DNA from: Cornus controversa
Lineage: Eukaryota > Streptophyta > Magnoliopsida > Cornales > Cornaceae
NCBI GenBank assembly: GCA_026545225.1
Contig: CM048849.1
Coordinates: 27,848,836 to 27,912,835 of the forward strand
Direction of reading: 5' to 3'
Length of the DNA: 64,000 nucleotides
Positions 23,657 to 36,660 of the stretch are shown here, in pieces (position 1 is the first letter of the stretch; the number at the start of each line of letters is the position of its first letter). Both the position numbers and the translations under genes were made by a program. The notes below the pieces were generated by a model that saw only the letters and a program-made list of their open reading frames with translations, was not told the origin of the DNA and did not search any database.

Positions 23657-26169
23657 TTTGGACTCCCTCAGTCAGAGCCTAAATCTCGAGTAATGAGGTG
23701 TCATAATCGCCCGATCGTCACTTCATGACCCAGAAAACCATGAAAAGTTACTACCTACATTACCCTCGGTTCCTACCTGGACCACCAAGATTATTACATA
23801 CAGCAAAACTCTTATAATACACATCAACACTTCAATCCCTCACCAAACATCTCATGATAATCAATAATTTAAGTTGTGTTCTCAAAGTCTAGTAGAAGCA
23901 TTCTTTATACCATTAATATAATGTGCATGCATTCATAAGCAATTCTAGTCCATTATATGTGCCCTTTATTGGAAACAAGTATTCCTAAGTATTTATTAAA
24001 ATACACAATGAACACATATTTCGCATGATAAAAATGCACCTTTGAATTGTGCAAAGTGCATTTCAATCAATCGAAATGATGGTTTCACATGATTGAAAAT
24101 CTTGCACGATCAAAGTAGTATTGAAATACTTACGAAACCCTACTAGAATTTAACTCATCTTCCATCAAAATTCTCGCAACATAGTTCGCACAATTAAGGT
24201 ATTTTGATTGATTGAAACATGGGTTTTGATTGACTGTAATCCCTCAAATGCTGATATTAAACAGAATTTTCCAAGTGTTTATTCATACACTTTAGTCCTC
24301 ATTCTTAACATGCATACACCTCATTTTATCAATACATCAATACAACCATTCTCACAAGTTTATACGTCTAGAAATAAGCATAAATGAAGGATCATCATTT
24401 AAATCATCTAGCATTCTATCATGCTCAATACCATGCCTATAATGTATGAAATCATAAGACATAAATAATTACACGTTCTCAAAACATAAATGGTCTTTAC
24501 ATTTTTATCACATGCATATAGTCTATATTCCAGACATGCATTCAAATAAAGCAATAATAAAGTCTTTAAATGAAATGAACTCCACTCCATGCCAACTTTA
24601 TCATTGGAGAGACTCCATCACTTCTTTTCTATTTCCTAGAAAGTGTTAATACTCGTATGATGAGTAACCATATGTTTAATAGAAATGTCTAAAACATAAT
24701 TCTACAAGTTTTGTGAATACCTCATAAACATACATTTGCATTTAATTATGTTAAGCAATTACCTGTACATCATAATCATATCATAAGTAATGTGTAATGC
24801 AACATGATATGCATAACTCTCTCATAATCTCCACACATCTTATTGGGTTCTAATTTCCCAAATCGTCCAATCCCACCTATCCGAGGCTTTTATACCATTC
24901 CATCTCATTGTAGGACTCTATTTTAGGGAGTATCCTCTTCCATTTACTGGAACTCTTATACCAGTCCACCCCACGAGGGTTTCCTTTATCGAATTACCTC
25001 ACCACTTGTCAAGAGAACTATATCGCCCAATTGAGCTCACCACCCTCACCATCTGTTTTCCAATGATTGAAGATGGATTCAAGCTGCTCATATTAATCGT
25101 GCATATACAATTCAAGTTAATGTAGCATTTGATTGTCATGCTTGCACAATTTTCAAATAAAAGTCACATACTTTCACATTGAATGTATCTCACCTATTGC
25201 ACATTTAATATCATGTATATTAACACTTAACATACTTTCATATTTTGGACAAGCTGCATATATTTCACATTTTGTATCACTTATATTGATAATCAATTAT
25301 GCTTTACACCTACACATGCTTCAAAGGCAATATATCAAACACATAAGTGTCACCTTCACAATTATACATGAATACACATAATTGTTCAATAATTTAACCT
25401 CAACATATTTATATAATCATCTATAGCAATTATAAACATGTAATTACATCATTAAAAATTGATAATTCACTAAGTAGTATAATCTAGCATGCTTTAACCT
25501 TGAAAGACATCTAATTATAGCCACATAACTAATTGGTTGCTACTAACAACCAATATACTCACAGAAATCCCAGATTTCATGGGTTTGGCATCCCTACCTC
25601 AATTGGAAGAGCTTCTAAATGATTTTCCCAATTTCTCAAAAAAAAATTAAGTTTCTCTAAATTCGATTTCGGACAGATCAAACTTGAGCCCTCAATGCGT
25701 AGACCAACTTCTTCTTCTTCTGTGCCTTCCAATTAAAGCCCCAAGCCACTCAAAATCAATGGAGAAGGGAAGAATATGATATTACTATATATAGATATAT
25801 ATTGCTCTCTCTATGCAGCTGGTGAGAATGAGAAATGAATTAAACAATTCTCCACTTTGCTAGTTATAGACCTAACTGTCATATTTACAAAAATATCACT
25901 AACCACTCATTATACCTTCCCGAATTTTATTTTTAATTTTTGTAACTCCGATGGACTAAAACTCAACTCCGTAGCATGTTAAATATTTTATTTAAGTTAC
26001 CTTCCAAATTTGGTGTCATTCTGACATTTTTGAATTTTTCAGGTCCACTTAACCCAAAAAAGTTAACTTTTCTCAAACGCTCCCAAAACTTTCCGGAATA
26101 CTTGTAAAGGTTCTTAAACATGTATTTTACCTTTAAAACATATTTATAATCATTTAAAACATTTATATG
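23657..26169 (-). repeat. 3' LTR of element K, first part
   Basis: Homologous to B's LTR starting about 45 bp into it (ggtgtcataatcgcccgatcg against ggtgtcatgatcgcccgatca), so its first bases are lost. It continues without a break to 26,169 and resumes at 30,114 after the inserted LTR. The weak motif cluster at 24,021-24,240 is the counterpart of the one in B. Confidence 0.8.
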
Positions 26170-27718
26170 TGTGACCCAAGAATTGTCACTAGAGGGGGCT
26201 GAATAGGAACTTTAAGCAAACGATGGAATTTTTTCGGTTTAGTATGTTTTGACAAAATTAGCTTGAATGGGCTTTTCTCAAACACTTGATGAACATATGT
26301 ATTCAATAAGTGAGAATGAGAATGCTCTATCTTAGAAAGCTATAATGCACTTAAATGATCTAATGGATACAATAACAAGTGTAAATGTAACATATCATGC
26401 TTGTAGTGTGTGGAAAAGTTGATAGTATATTTTATTAAACACATGATATGCAAATTGATTGATAACAAGATAATAAAATAAGAATGCAATTAATCAACAA
26501 TTAATTAATTTCATAACTCAACCAATATACTCCAAGCATTCATTCCATCCTCCTCATATAAATTGAAACATATAAACTCATAGCATTGATATATAAAATA
26601 TACAGAATTTAAACATATGAAATGCTATAAAATAAAGAAGTTTAGGGATAGAGAAATACATACCAAGTGGCACCATGATTTTTACATAGTTTGACCCTTC
26701 TTGTCTACATTCATGCCTCAAGAGCACTTCTTGAGGTTTCCACTATAGAGACTTCCTTAAGGGTGGAAAGCAAACCGTATAATTGTTAAGTGAATCACTT
26801 GGGCTTCTTTGCTCAATGAAAACCTCACCAAGACTTCTTTGCCAAGCTCATGACTTGGACTTCCTTGCTCAATGACCACCTCACCAAGACTTCTTTGTCA
26901 AGCTCATACACTTGGTCTTCCTCTCAAAGGTAGATAAGAGATTGTAGAACAATTACAACAATATTCCTTAATGGAAAGATATTCAATACACGCTCAAATC
27001 CTAGAGTTATATATGAAGATTTCAAAAGAAAAGCTTAACTCTAGATTTGCAAGATGAATCACAATGAATGATGGGAAAGATGAGGCTCAATAGTGATGTG
27101 TACAAGAGATATTCTACCAAGTAGAATGCAAATATTTGCATTCAAGAGTTTCTCAAGTTTATGCTTATGGGTAGGTTTCTCTCTAGCTTTCTTACTCTCT
27201 TCTTTTCTCTACATTACTACTATATTTTCTATTCTATGTAACACTCTCTCACACTTGTTAAAATGCAGCTCAAATGAATTTATAGAGTTTTGAAAGAGTA
27301 CAATTGTTAGAGACAAGTGTAAATTCAAAGTGTGTATATATAGCTTTTCAAGGTCTCTTTCATTACATAGCTGAGGGTTTGCCGACAAAGCCATTGGAAA
27401 TGATTTATGAAATGAACAAAATAGTTTTTGAGACATGTGGCAACTGTTTAATGGGGAATAAAGCCGTTGGAGTTTGAATCTCCAAGTTTCGGTCAACTAA
27501 TGAAATCATCGGTCGACTGAAGACCTTGTTTCGGTCGACTGAAGCTATGTTTCGGTCGGCTGAAATCTCCCCTATTTTGCACACCCTACTGGTCAGAATC
27601 TGTTCTCAGACTCAGCCAGTTTCTCCTGCACAGTGCAGTAATATACTGCACATTTAATTACATAAACCTTTATATTTCTATTTACTTTAAGTTATTCAAT
27701 GTAATTAAGCAAAGTACC
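26170..27718 (-). repeat. Sirevirus-like LTR I2, first part, in the K LTR
   Basis: Begins TGTGACCCAAGAATTG, preceded by ATATG (26165-26169); its other end at 30,108 is followed by ATATA, a 4/5 match to a target duplication. It includes ctagagggggctgaatagg, whose reverse complement (cctattcancccc) occurs near the 3' end of the Sirevirus-like LTR at 57,240, so sense is minus. It also holds a near-duplicated block at 26,795-26,915 (ctcaccaagacttctttg), a GGTCGACTGAA cluster at 27,487-27,570 and a TATA-like box (27,335-27,346). It is interrupted at 27,719. Confidence 0.7.
27487..27570. repeat. GGTCGACTGAA cluster in LTR I2
   Basis: Five copies of tttcggtcgactgaa or variants (ggtcaactaatgaa, ggtcgactgaaga, ggtcgactgaagc, ggtcggctgaaat) at 20-30 bp spacing. 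The GTCGAC core is a palindrome. In sense the cluster lies about 130 bp before a TATA-like box. Confidence 0.8.
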
Positions 27719-29211
27719 TGATCGTGTGTTATGAGTGTATCAATTAAAATTACCACACTTCGCTATAAAACGAATTCCTTGCAAAATAAGGCTATCGAAA
27801 GGGGTGTTGAACCTCAGCGATTATGGTCTGAATGAGTTAGAATACGGAATTAATTCTAATTGAATTTAGAAAGAAAAGAATTCTGATTTTAATATTTAAA
27901 CTATTCAAAAAGCAATTAAAATAAAACAAAGGAAAATAGAGAGTGTAGAAAATATGAGATAAATCTAGGGTAATTGACTTCCCCACTAACGTCACAATCA
28001 ATGGTCAATTGAATTAACTATGGGGAATCATATCATGCATAAGTGGTGTCGGTGGCTACAAGCTCACCTTCATCCGTCAAGAAGATAACATATGTTTAAG
28101 GCTAAGTCATAGACTATCTTCGATTGGCATGGGTCATTTGCCTAACTAACTATTCTACTCTAGGTGCAGTATGGTCCATTTTCTCTAGGCATACTCTATC
28201 AAAGCTTTAATGATATATTCAGTGTTTACCATTATATAATAATCGCTCTCATAATCACAGAAAATAAGAAAGATTGAGTTCAATAACAACAACTAAATAT
28301 TTAAGATAAGATAAAACATCATTGAAACTGAATTTAAGAGACTTTATAGCTCAATTCTATAACAAGAATCCTTTAAATTACATAATCTATGCATGTATAT
28401 AAAAATTTCCAATAATTAAAATAATCAGACCATTGATGCTTAGTTAGGGCTACATCAAAATCTTAGTGGATGAACTAGCCGCTCATCGTAGAAGAAGAAG
28501 CTTCAACGGTTGAGGAATAAGGCATCATCTTCATGAAATACGCGTAACACTTCATTCTCCAATGATTCTCCACTCCAAAGCTCTACAAAGTATGCCTTCA
28601 ATTCTGTCCAAAAGCTCTCTAAGACTTCCCCAAAATAGCCTTCAATTCGCCACTTTATGCACCAAGAGAACACATCAAAGTCCTAATCCAATTAGGAATT
28701 AATTAGGTTTTCCCGCAACACTAAACAGGTGGGTTTTTCTGCTGATGTTTGGCCCAAATTTTGACCCACTAGAAGTTCGATTCACGAAATTTTTGTGAAA
28801 TACAAAAGTGTCCAGAATCGAATTTTATTTAACTAATGCAAAAATTAAGTCGAATTAAGGCTCAAAAATAAGACTTCTGGTTCGTTTTCCAAAATGGGAT
28901 TAAAACTATATTAAGTGCAGAATTGCGCTTTAGGTCCGTAACATTCTTAAGCAGCTGTAATTCTCTTAGACCTCTTCTTTGGGTTGATTTGAGTTAAATT
29001 ATGGAATTGAAAGAATCCACTTGATATAGGCTTCATATAACATTTTTGGATGTCATCTTTAAAAGCCCAAAATCATAGTTTTAACTGAAATAATCATTAC
29101 GGCCCTGAAAATACAGAAAACACTAAAACAAAGTAAAATCACAAAATAATCTATTACTAAGAGAATAAAATACACGAGTTAAGAGGCTAGAATACATAAC
29201 ATTCAACGCCA
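27719..29211 (-). mobile_element. Solo LTR of the Athila-type C family, in LTR I2
   Basis: About 1,493 bp, TGATCGTGTG to AACGCCA. It is collinear with the solo LTR at 11,860 over its whole length (shared atcaattaaaaattaccacacttcgc, gtggtgtcggtg, aagtgtccagaatcg and ggctagaatNcNtaacattcaacgcc). The right end lacks the GATC present in relatives. No exact target duplication is seen. It postdates I2. Confidence 0.8.
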
Positions 29212-30108
29212 ATAAGTGCCCCCATTTGGATTCAATAAAAACAGTTTCAAAATCAAATTCTAAGTAAATTCAAATCTGATTTTTCAGTTTTAGTATAAAA
29301 TGAATTTTCACAGCTTTGACATAAAAATTTATCGTGAAATATAAATGACTAAATTAAGTCATTTGGGACTGAAAAAATTCATATGATCGTGAAAAATCAT
29401 GGGGTACAATTACCGGAACTTTTTATGTCAAGATTTATTTAAAAAATCTCATATTTACATTTTTGCCCCTAGAATCCAACAATTATCCAACTTATATAGT
29501 GATTCGTTTGAGTTCAAAGCTTAAGTCAATGTATCTAAGAACCAGAAATGATATGATTGAAAGACATGGTCCTAGTTATGGCTTACTAATTGAGTTTTTT
29601 TAAAGCTTATGATGACTTGAACTAACTCAATCATAGTAATGACCTTATGATGTTATAAGTGAAGTTCATGGCCTATCGCTTATGGTTTAAGGACTTATGG
29701 ATGATATGAATGATATGCATATTACTATAGTCTACTAAGTCAAGAGATGAGCTTTCAAATGAAGTCACTTCAAAAATAAATTTACATTAAATCTCACAAT
29801 CACCCAAAATTAGCCTACCCAAGTCTTTTGATCTTCAGTTCTTTAAGCTTTTGGGTTCTTTCATCATATGGCTTGAATTCACTTTAACTTCGCTATTGAT
29901 CTTGATTATTGATCTTTGAGTTTCATGATCATGTGGCTTCATATATCTTCTTGTAATTCCTTTTGAAGTCCAATGCCTTTAAGATACTTGAGATAATATA
30001 ATACTTTACAAATTGCACACTCAAGTAAAATTATTAAATCTACACTACAATAGGTTGTTATTATCAAAATTACTCAAATAACCTTGGGTTAAAACCTTGA
30101 GGTCAACA
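29212..30108 (-). repeat. Sirevirus-like LTR I2, second part
   Basis: Continues I2 after the Athila-type insertion and ends ttgaggtcaaca (30108), followed by ATATA. The end matches that of I1 (accttgaatcaaca at 21,433). No coding sequence. The total I2 length without the insertion is about 2.45 kb. Confidence 0.65.
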
Positions 30109-30113
30109 ATATA

Positions 30114-30161
30114 CATTTAAATGAAATAAAAAAATGGGCCAAAATAGTCACGGATCTTACA
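30114..30161 (-). repeat. 3' LTR of element K, last 48 bp
   Basis: tttaaatgaaataaaaaaatgggccaaa... to cacggatcttaca matches the end of B's LTR (15,938-15,986), completing the LTR begun at 23,657. The K gag relic starts at the next base. Confidence 0.8.
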
Positions 30162-31015
30162 ATTTGTCTTATAGTGCTCTGGTTGTCTACACTTGAAGCA
30201 CACCACCTCTACCTTAGCAGATCCCAAAGGCATAGGAGTGATATGTGTAAAACATTCCATAAGTTATCCCACTGAACCTTCTAAATGTTAAGGGCCACTC
30301 CTGAACCTCTTCCTTGTGTATCCCTCTAAAGCAACTGTCATACTCTTACTCTGCTTCCAAGCCTCTCGCTTTTCTTTCCTATCTTTAGTCTCAGCCTCAA
30401 CCATCAAAGCCTTTTTTCCGCTTCGGCATACACCTTCAAGTCCAAAATGGTGAAGGCTATTAACAAATCTCCACGTTTTCTCTTCCTCATCTCTTACCAC
30501 TTTGGGTGCAAAATGTGAGAGAGAAGTGAACTTGTTATCATATTTGGTCATGGTCATGCTATTATGAACTAGCTTATAAAATTCCTTCCTTAGTCCCCTT
30601 CTCTTCAGCCTTGGAAAGTAATGTTCAAGAAAAAGAGTCTTAAATTCTTCCCACTTCGTGGTCTCAACATCATGTCTGCCAGCACCTCATAAGAACAAAT
30701 TAGTAGTAAGTATCACCTTCATCCCATCATCGAGCGTAGACATCATCTTTAGATGTTTCTCTACTTGCTCAAGCCAGTTATCCGCTACCAAAGGATCCGA
30801 GCTCCCATCAAATGTGGGAGGCATCAACTTTTTGAATCTAGTAATGGACTTGAAACGCCTCTCACTTTTAGTTTCTTCTGGTTGTGCAACCAGTTGTTGA
30901 ACTTAGTAGTTGCGGTCCTAATAAAATCTCTAAGGACCACGATCATTTTCATGACCAAGTGGTCTCCCTCAGGAACCCCACCCCCAACTGCTTCTCTGTA
31001 GTGTCTAGGTGGCAT
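30162..31015 (-). pseudogene. Gag relic of element K, abutting its own LTR
   Basis: ATG at 31015 begins MPPRHYREAVGGGVPEGD, as in B. A frame at 30288-30557 shows YDNKFTSLSHFAPKVVRDEEE and KKALMVEAETKDRKEKRE, and a zinc-knuckle start CFKCRQPEHYKTN lies at 30,165-30,205. Several frameshifts separate these. The knuckle runs straight into the LTR end, so protease, RT, RNase H and integrase are all missing; K is an internally deleted derivative. Confidence 0.78.
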
Positions 31016-31380
31016 AACTATATATACCCAAGATATAGGTCAATGACAATAAGTTATCTCATGCTATGTACTTAACACGATCAAATCATTACACCACATA
31101 AAGACATTTTATCATTTAAACACATAACACATAAGAATGCTTTTCCAACAACATATAACATATAAACATGTTCTCAAAGGAAAATATAGCATATAACACA
31201 TGTTATCATACAAGTACACAACACGTTATCATATAAGTATACTCCACATGCACATAAGTTCTTAAATCAACTATGTCATGTCTACTCGCGTTCCTAGGTT
31301 CTCAAACTCAAAGGTTCTAACCATTCCAAAGCTAAATGTGATCTGACCTTTTCCCTTTGTCCTTATGTATTTGACCTAGT
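31016..31380 (-). other. Leader of element K
   Basis: Corresponds to the stretch between primer site and gag in B (shared gtcaatgacaataagttatctcatg, catgtctactcgcg and ttctcaaactcaaaggttctaac). No coding signal. Unlike B, it has no solo LTR inserted. Confidence 0.6.
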
Positions 31381-31392
31381 ACTTTGATACCA
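31381..31392 (-). other. Decayed primer-binding site of element K
   Basis: actttgatacca, compared with gctctgatacca in B, 3 bp from the LTR start at 31396. Two mismatches from the initiator tRNA-Met complement. Confidence 0.7.
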
Positions 31393-31395
31393 AGT

Positions 31396-31726
31396 TGTCA
31401 TGCCCCAAAATCCAGAAAGCTGAGACTTCCTCTGTTTAAGCTCGAACTTTGGGTTATGAGGTGTCATGATTACCCGATTATCATCCCACAACTCGACCAA
31501 CCATGACAATATACCATTATTTACTCTCGATTCCAACACTGACACCGAGCCTAATTTGCAAAAACTTAACCAACTTGCTCAAAGTTTTTCATATAGAACT
31601 CTTGCGTTCTATTCTTAGTCATCATCAGATTTCTCAACAGAAGCATAATCATTATCACACCTACAATTTATACATGCTTGCATAGGTAATTCAAGTCCAC
31701 TATTTGAGTCCCTTTTTGAAACATAT
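31396..31726 (-). repeat. 5' LTR of element K (start only)
   Basis: Begins TGTCATGCCCC beside the primer-site relic and follows B's LTR for about 330 bp, with an internal gap in the tttgcaaaaac region. It ends at 31,726, where LTR L (TGTAGAGACC) begins. The remainder is not seen further right before D, so it was probably lost with the L insertion or a later deletion. Confidence 0.72.
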
Positions 31727-33090
31727 TGTAGAGACCGGAACTAAATTTGACCAATTTTTAGATTTTTTTATCATTTTTGCTACAAATGTGTTTTAAATAA
31801 TGTTATGGATGTTTCAAGAATGGGAAACATGTTTGCAAAGTTGTTTAGAGGTTTATAAAGTTTTCAAAACATTTGGAGAAGTTTGACTTTTTCAATCAAC
31901 GGAGCCCCAAGACGCAATCTGGTGGGCCCAGGAATCTGAAAAATTAGAAAAGTATTATTTTTGGACTTGGACCAAACAAAATTTTTAAAGAGTTAAAGAA
32001 GTGATTTCAGAACCATAGCCACTTTTGAAATCAAAAACGAATGTCGGGAGGATACATTAAGTGACCCGGGGGCATTTTAGTCATTTCGAGTTCCAAGAGG
32101 ATATAAATATATGCAGTTGGGGATCTCAAAAATTTGAAAATAAAAAAAATATCTCTCTCTCTCCCTCTTCTTCCCTCTTCTTTCCCTCTTCATTTTGGAG
32201 GCCACGGGCTAAAATTCATGAGTTACCGAAAAAAGATAAGTCGTAGAGCTTGGTGAGGGCTTCGGTTAAACCAAATAAACTTGACTTTTAGCAAGGTGGA
32301 ACTTGCTAGAAATCTTGAAAATTGCTTTGAAAGTCTTCAAATTCAAGGTAGGGATGTTATTTCTCTCCTAGTTGTCGATTCTAGGGTTTTGGGTGGTTCG
32401 GAGAGGTTTAGCATGTATGAGGGAAATGGGGAAGGGCTGTGGTGTTTATTTTCCTCTCTTTCCTTATGATTCTACATGCTAGTGTAATTCATATTGATAC
32501 ATATATGATGTGTGGATTGAATATGTGCTATGTGTACAAAATAAGAGCATGTTTTGTAATAATTACATTTGGGTGGAAAGTGGCATCAGACTTGAGGATG
32601 TTAAACTATGATGATGGATACGCATAGATGATGTGATGAGCTTATGTCCCCAAATGATAGATTTTAATTGGCAGCAAACAGATTCCTCTTTCTCAATTGG
32701 CAGTTTTTAATTGATGAGGAACCGTAGTGACAATCTTGATGTTGACAGGTGTCAATATGTGATAATCTTGGTAGTTTTGAACATCTTGGTTTATGAGGTT
32801 GAAAGATTCCATTATAATATTCTAAGAATTTATGGGGTTAGGCAGTTGGGTTGGTGGTTGAGTTGGTTCATGAATTGTGAATTCATGTTAAGGTTTTGGT
32901 TGGTGAATTTAAGGTGCATGTTATGTTGTTTATGATTATGCATGGTTAAATGAGCATTTGTTCTTTTATTGCATATTTGACTTGTTGATAGCATGAGCAT
33001 TGGAACATGCCATGTAGTGTAGGGATGACATGATGCATATCATGTAAGTTGACATCGAGTTGGTACTTAAGTGGGTTGGGGCGTTCCTAC
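31727..33090 (+). repeat. A-type LTR L, truncated
   Basis: Starts TGTAGAGACCGGAAC on the plus strand and follows the reverse complement of element A's LTR for about 1.36 kb (matches include the tttaaataatgttatggatgttt block and the block around 33,000 with atgacatgatgcatatcatgtaagttgacatcgagt). Its 3' half, including the region where A carries the palindrome cluster, is missing. At about 33,090 it joins the gag of D. Small open frames inside (32,061-32,935) are chance. Confidence 0.75.
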
Positions 33091-33099
33091 TGTCAATCA

Positions 33100-33238
33100 C
33101 CATACCATTGAGCAAGAGGAAGAGAATATTGATATCATGGATGGTGTGTGTGGGAATAATGAGGACAACAATATTGTGCCTAATGCTGTTGTGGAAAAAG
33201 TGGGATTGATCAGAGACTACTATATCCCAGAGACTTAT
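33100..33238 (+). pseudogene. Element D gag, part before the C insertion
   Basis: Open reading of about 45 codons starting with IEQEEENIDIMDG and ending GLIRDYYIPETY at the insertion point. The same frame resumes after element C at 41,787 (NSLADFQLPIVTAQNYEIKP), so the two pieces are one gag cut by the insertion. The N-terminus is missing because L adjoins at about 33,090. Confidence 0.8.
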
Positions 33239-34635
33239 TGATGTTGTTTTAAAATTGTTAAATAACTCGCAAGTGTACGAATCTATTAAAGTATAGTTCG
33301 GCAAGAACGAGGTCGAACCCAAGGGAATGCTTTGAGAAGAAAAACTAACACAAATTCAAATTAATTTAAAACTAATCTAGTTTAAACAAAAGTTGATTGA
33401 TTTGAGATAAATTAAACTAACATATAAATAAAATAACACTATTGAAATCAAATAAAGAAAATAACTAAGGTTTTGGATTCCACCACCATTAAATCCATGA
33501 AGTTTCTAATATTCATTTATTAATTCCCAAAGTTAGAGTAGCAATCAAGAAATCAATCTATTGCTTACTCAAGATTTAACAATAAAGCACTATGAAAAAT
33601 ATATTAAAAGGTAGATTTTCCTTCGCTTCACTTGTGTAAAATTCTAAGCATCTTATGTATCCAATTTAATGAAAAACACAAGATCAAAGATTATCACTTT
33701 TAAGAAATACAAACCCAAGCTTAGATTAATTATAATACTTTCTAACTACCACATATACATGATATAGATGGTGAAAGAATTATAAAATAATTAATCAAAA
33801 GAAGCAAAAATCATAAGCAATTAAATCACACACATGAGAATCAATTAATGAACAAAAGAACTTCACTTCATTAATGGAGGTTTCCTCCTCAACCCTAGTT
33901 GAGGAGTTTAGTTACACATGGTAGAAGAAGAAGAAGAAAACAAAATAATAAAAGACACAATGAATAAATAAAACCCGGATTGTCTCTGTCTTCTCTGCCT
34001 TGGCCTCCACTTCTTTTCTCCTCCCCCAAAACAGCCTCCAATTCACCTCTTTATACCCCAAGAGAATACATAAAGTCCTAATCCAATTAGGAGATAAAGT
34101 CCTAATCCAATTAGGAGAATATTAGGGTTTTCCCGCAGCCTAAAATAGGTAGATTTTTCTGCTGACTTTCGACCCAAGTTTTGACCCAGTAGAAGTCCGA
34201 TTCACGAAATTTACGTGAAATACAAAAGTGTCCAGAATCGAATTTCGTTCAACCCACGCGGGAATTAAGTTGAATTGACGCTCGAAAATAAGGTTTTCAG
34301 TCCACTTTATAAAACGGGATTAAAACTGGATTAAGTATAGAATTGGGCTTCAGGCCCGTAACCTCCTTAAGCAGTTGTAATTCTCTTGGACCACTTTATT
34401 GGGCTGTTTTGAGTTGAAATATGGAGTTGAATGGACCCATTAGATGTAGGCTTCATATAACCTTCTTCGATATCATCTTTAAAAGCCCAAAATCATGGTT
34501 TTATCTGAAATAATCATTAAGGCCCTGAAAAAGATAGAAAACACAAAAACATAGTAAAATCACATATAACCTATCACTAAGAGAATAAAATATGCAAATG
34601 AAGAGGCTAGAATGCGTAACATTCAACGCTGATCA
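33239..34635 (-). repeat. 3' LTR of element C (1,397 bp)
   Basis: TGATGTTG to GCTGATCA. Compared by eye with 40385-41781 it differs only in tagttcGg / tagttcAg (near 33,300) and tccaGaat / tccaAaat (near 34,234), that is 2 of 1,397 or about 0.14%. Both differences read G here and A in the other copy. The right half (34,020-34,635) is homologous to the other C-family LTRs; the left half is not. Confidence 0.95.
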
Positions 34636-34649
34636 CACCCCCAAACTTA
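34636..34649 (-). other. Polypurine tract of element C
   Basis: caccccCaaactta on the plus strand reads TAAGTTTGGGGGTG on the element strand, directly before the 3' LTR start TGATCAGCG. This is the expected position and composition for the plus-strand primer. Confidence 0.85.
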
Positions 34650-35474
34650 CATATTGCTAGTCCCTTAGCAATAGAATAAAATAAGACTAAAACAAAGGAA
34701 ACTAACTAAACACAAACTAAACTACCCAACTCCTCTTTCGTGGGAGAAACGATTGCATTTAGCATATGCAACAAGCCTTTGAACCCCTAGGTTCCCCCTA
34801 GTGGACGAGTTATAGTCTCGTGAGGGTTTCCAGAAATGTTACCCACAAACATTCAAAATTTCTGTTTAAACATTAATAAAAAACAAGATTACAATATATA
34901 GTTACAAACTTGCATTCAAGAATAATTTCAAATTTTCAAATTCCATAATTCAAAGTAATAGTCCCCATGCATAATTCACCTCAACATATCTCAAAGTAAC
35001 CAATTCTAGCTCCCCCGTGAAAAGTGAACTAGCAATCATCTCATGTAGCATAACTCAATTCTGAATATATTAAGTCACATACCCCTTCAACTCACTAGCT
35101 CCCCTTATTGAAATCATACTTCCAGACATGAATACATGACTTTTTCATATATATTTTTTTTCATTTTTTTTCATTGCTTTATTGGTTGTGCAATGTCTTG
35201 ATCTATTAAGCTTTCTGAAAGACCCATGTAGCAAGCTTTCAGTCAGTGACTCCCAAACCAGATGGCTTTAGGGCACTAGGCGTTAAGACACCCCGAAGAA
35301 CCTAATTACTCGAATCAGTCAGGCTACAAATCAAGACAACCAATGCTCATCTTTTCTCACCCTTTCACTTTTGACGCGAACACTCCGTGCTTCCTGAGGC
35401 ATAGAGGCCCGGTTACTCATGAAAAGAATCAAATTGATTTTCTATTCATCACATATTCTTCTTTTTTTTTTTTT

Positions 35475-35506
<32 letters not shown>

Positions 35507-36178
35507 CTTCTTCTTTTTTTTTCATTGAAGTCATGTAAATCACATCATCGGTACTCATTCTCAAGTGATACCAATTAATATCAAGTATATGTAACCCAAC
35601 AACTCAAAGCCAAAGTTTATACCCCATAAGATTATGCTAGTGTGCCTGTGCATGTGAGGAAACTAAAACCAATCACCTCAAGGCATGTCAATGCAAACAA
35701 TGATTTAAACCACTAATTCAAACCATAGTTTCTAAAAATTTAAAACACATTCAAAAATTGCAAGTTAAGCACCTACATAAAGTATTAATCCCTTGAATAA
35801 TGTAAAAACATCCTATCTAAAAACAAAACAAAAGAAAATCAAAAACAAACTATGAAAATAATGTAACCAAAAAGTCCTAAAAACAAGAAATTTTTCATAA
35901 AAATCTCCCCCCATTGTAATAAAGCACAAAAAGCATCGCGTCACCCCCAAACTTAAACTGTACATTGTCCTCAATGTACACCCAATCAAAGCATAGAGAA
36001 GGGGTAGAATGATATTACCAGAAAATGAGAGTAGTGGCAAAAAAAATAGAGCAAATCAGTAGCATGAAGTCACTCCCCCAAACTTGGATGCTACATCCTG
36101 TCAAAATAGCGACTACACTCCAACGACCAAGTGAAATAACATGGGTGAAGATAAATATGAAACAGAAAGGAAAAACCA

Positions 36179-36211
<33 letters not shown>

Positions 36212-36660
36212 GAAACCGAATTTCACGCGAAAATCACGGGTACTACTTTGCTCCCCATTCTCTGAACTGGTGGGTCCCAATTTTTCAAAATGTATATGTG
36301 ATAAGATATTGATTATCCAGACACCCTAACGTATAGAGTGTAAAGGGGTTGCCTTTTCTTTATTAAAGTCATACTGTGTTGAAGCAATCTCGACAGTATT
36401 GGGTATCGAAACCAGACTTTAATAAACGGAAATCATCAACTTTATCAATCATATCACAACTTGTAGAATTGGTACTACATACATAGTCAGAGAATGGGTG
36501 GCTATACCGGATTATGATGAATTTTTTTTTTTAGAGAAAAATTAAAAATTAAATACACAAACTAAAAATAAAAAGACGCAAGAGCTATAAATCCTAAAAC
36601 TAATAATATACAATGATGACCAAATAGGTCAATAACTCAACCGATACCTAGGCTTTCCAT
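34650..36660 (-). other. Non-coding 3' region of element C
   Basis: About 2 kb with no RT, RNase H or integrase motif. It contains long T runs (35,461-35,522 and 36,184-36,211), which create spurious open frames, and the repeated block ccccaaacttggatgctac / ccccaaacttacatattgc / ccccaaacttaaactg near 36,080, 34,640 and 35,945. In complete Athila elements pol occupies this place. Confidence 0.7.

Noticed and set aside
35343-36329. Frames rich in Phe runs
   Set aside because: They arise from poly-T tracts in the non-coding 3' region of element C.
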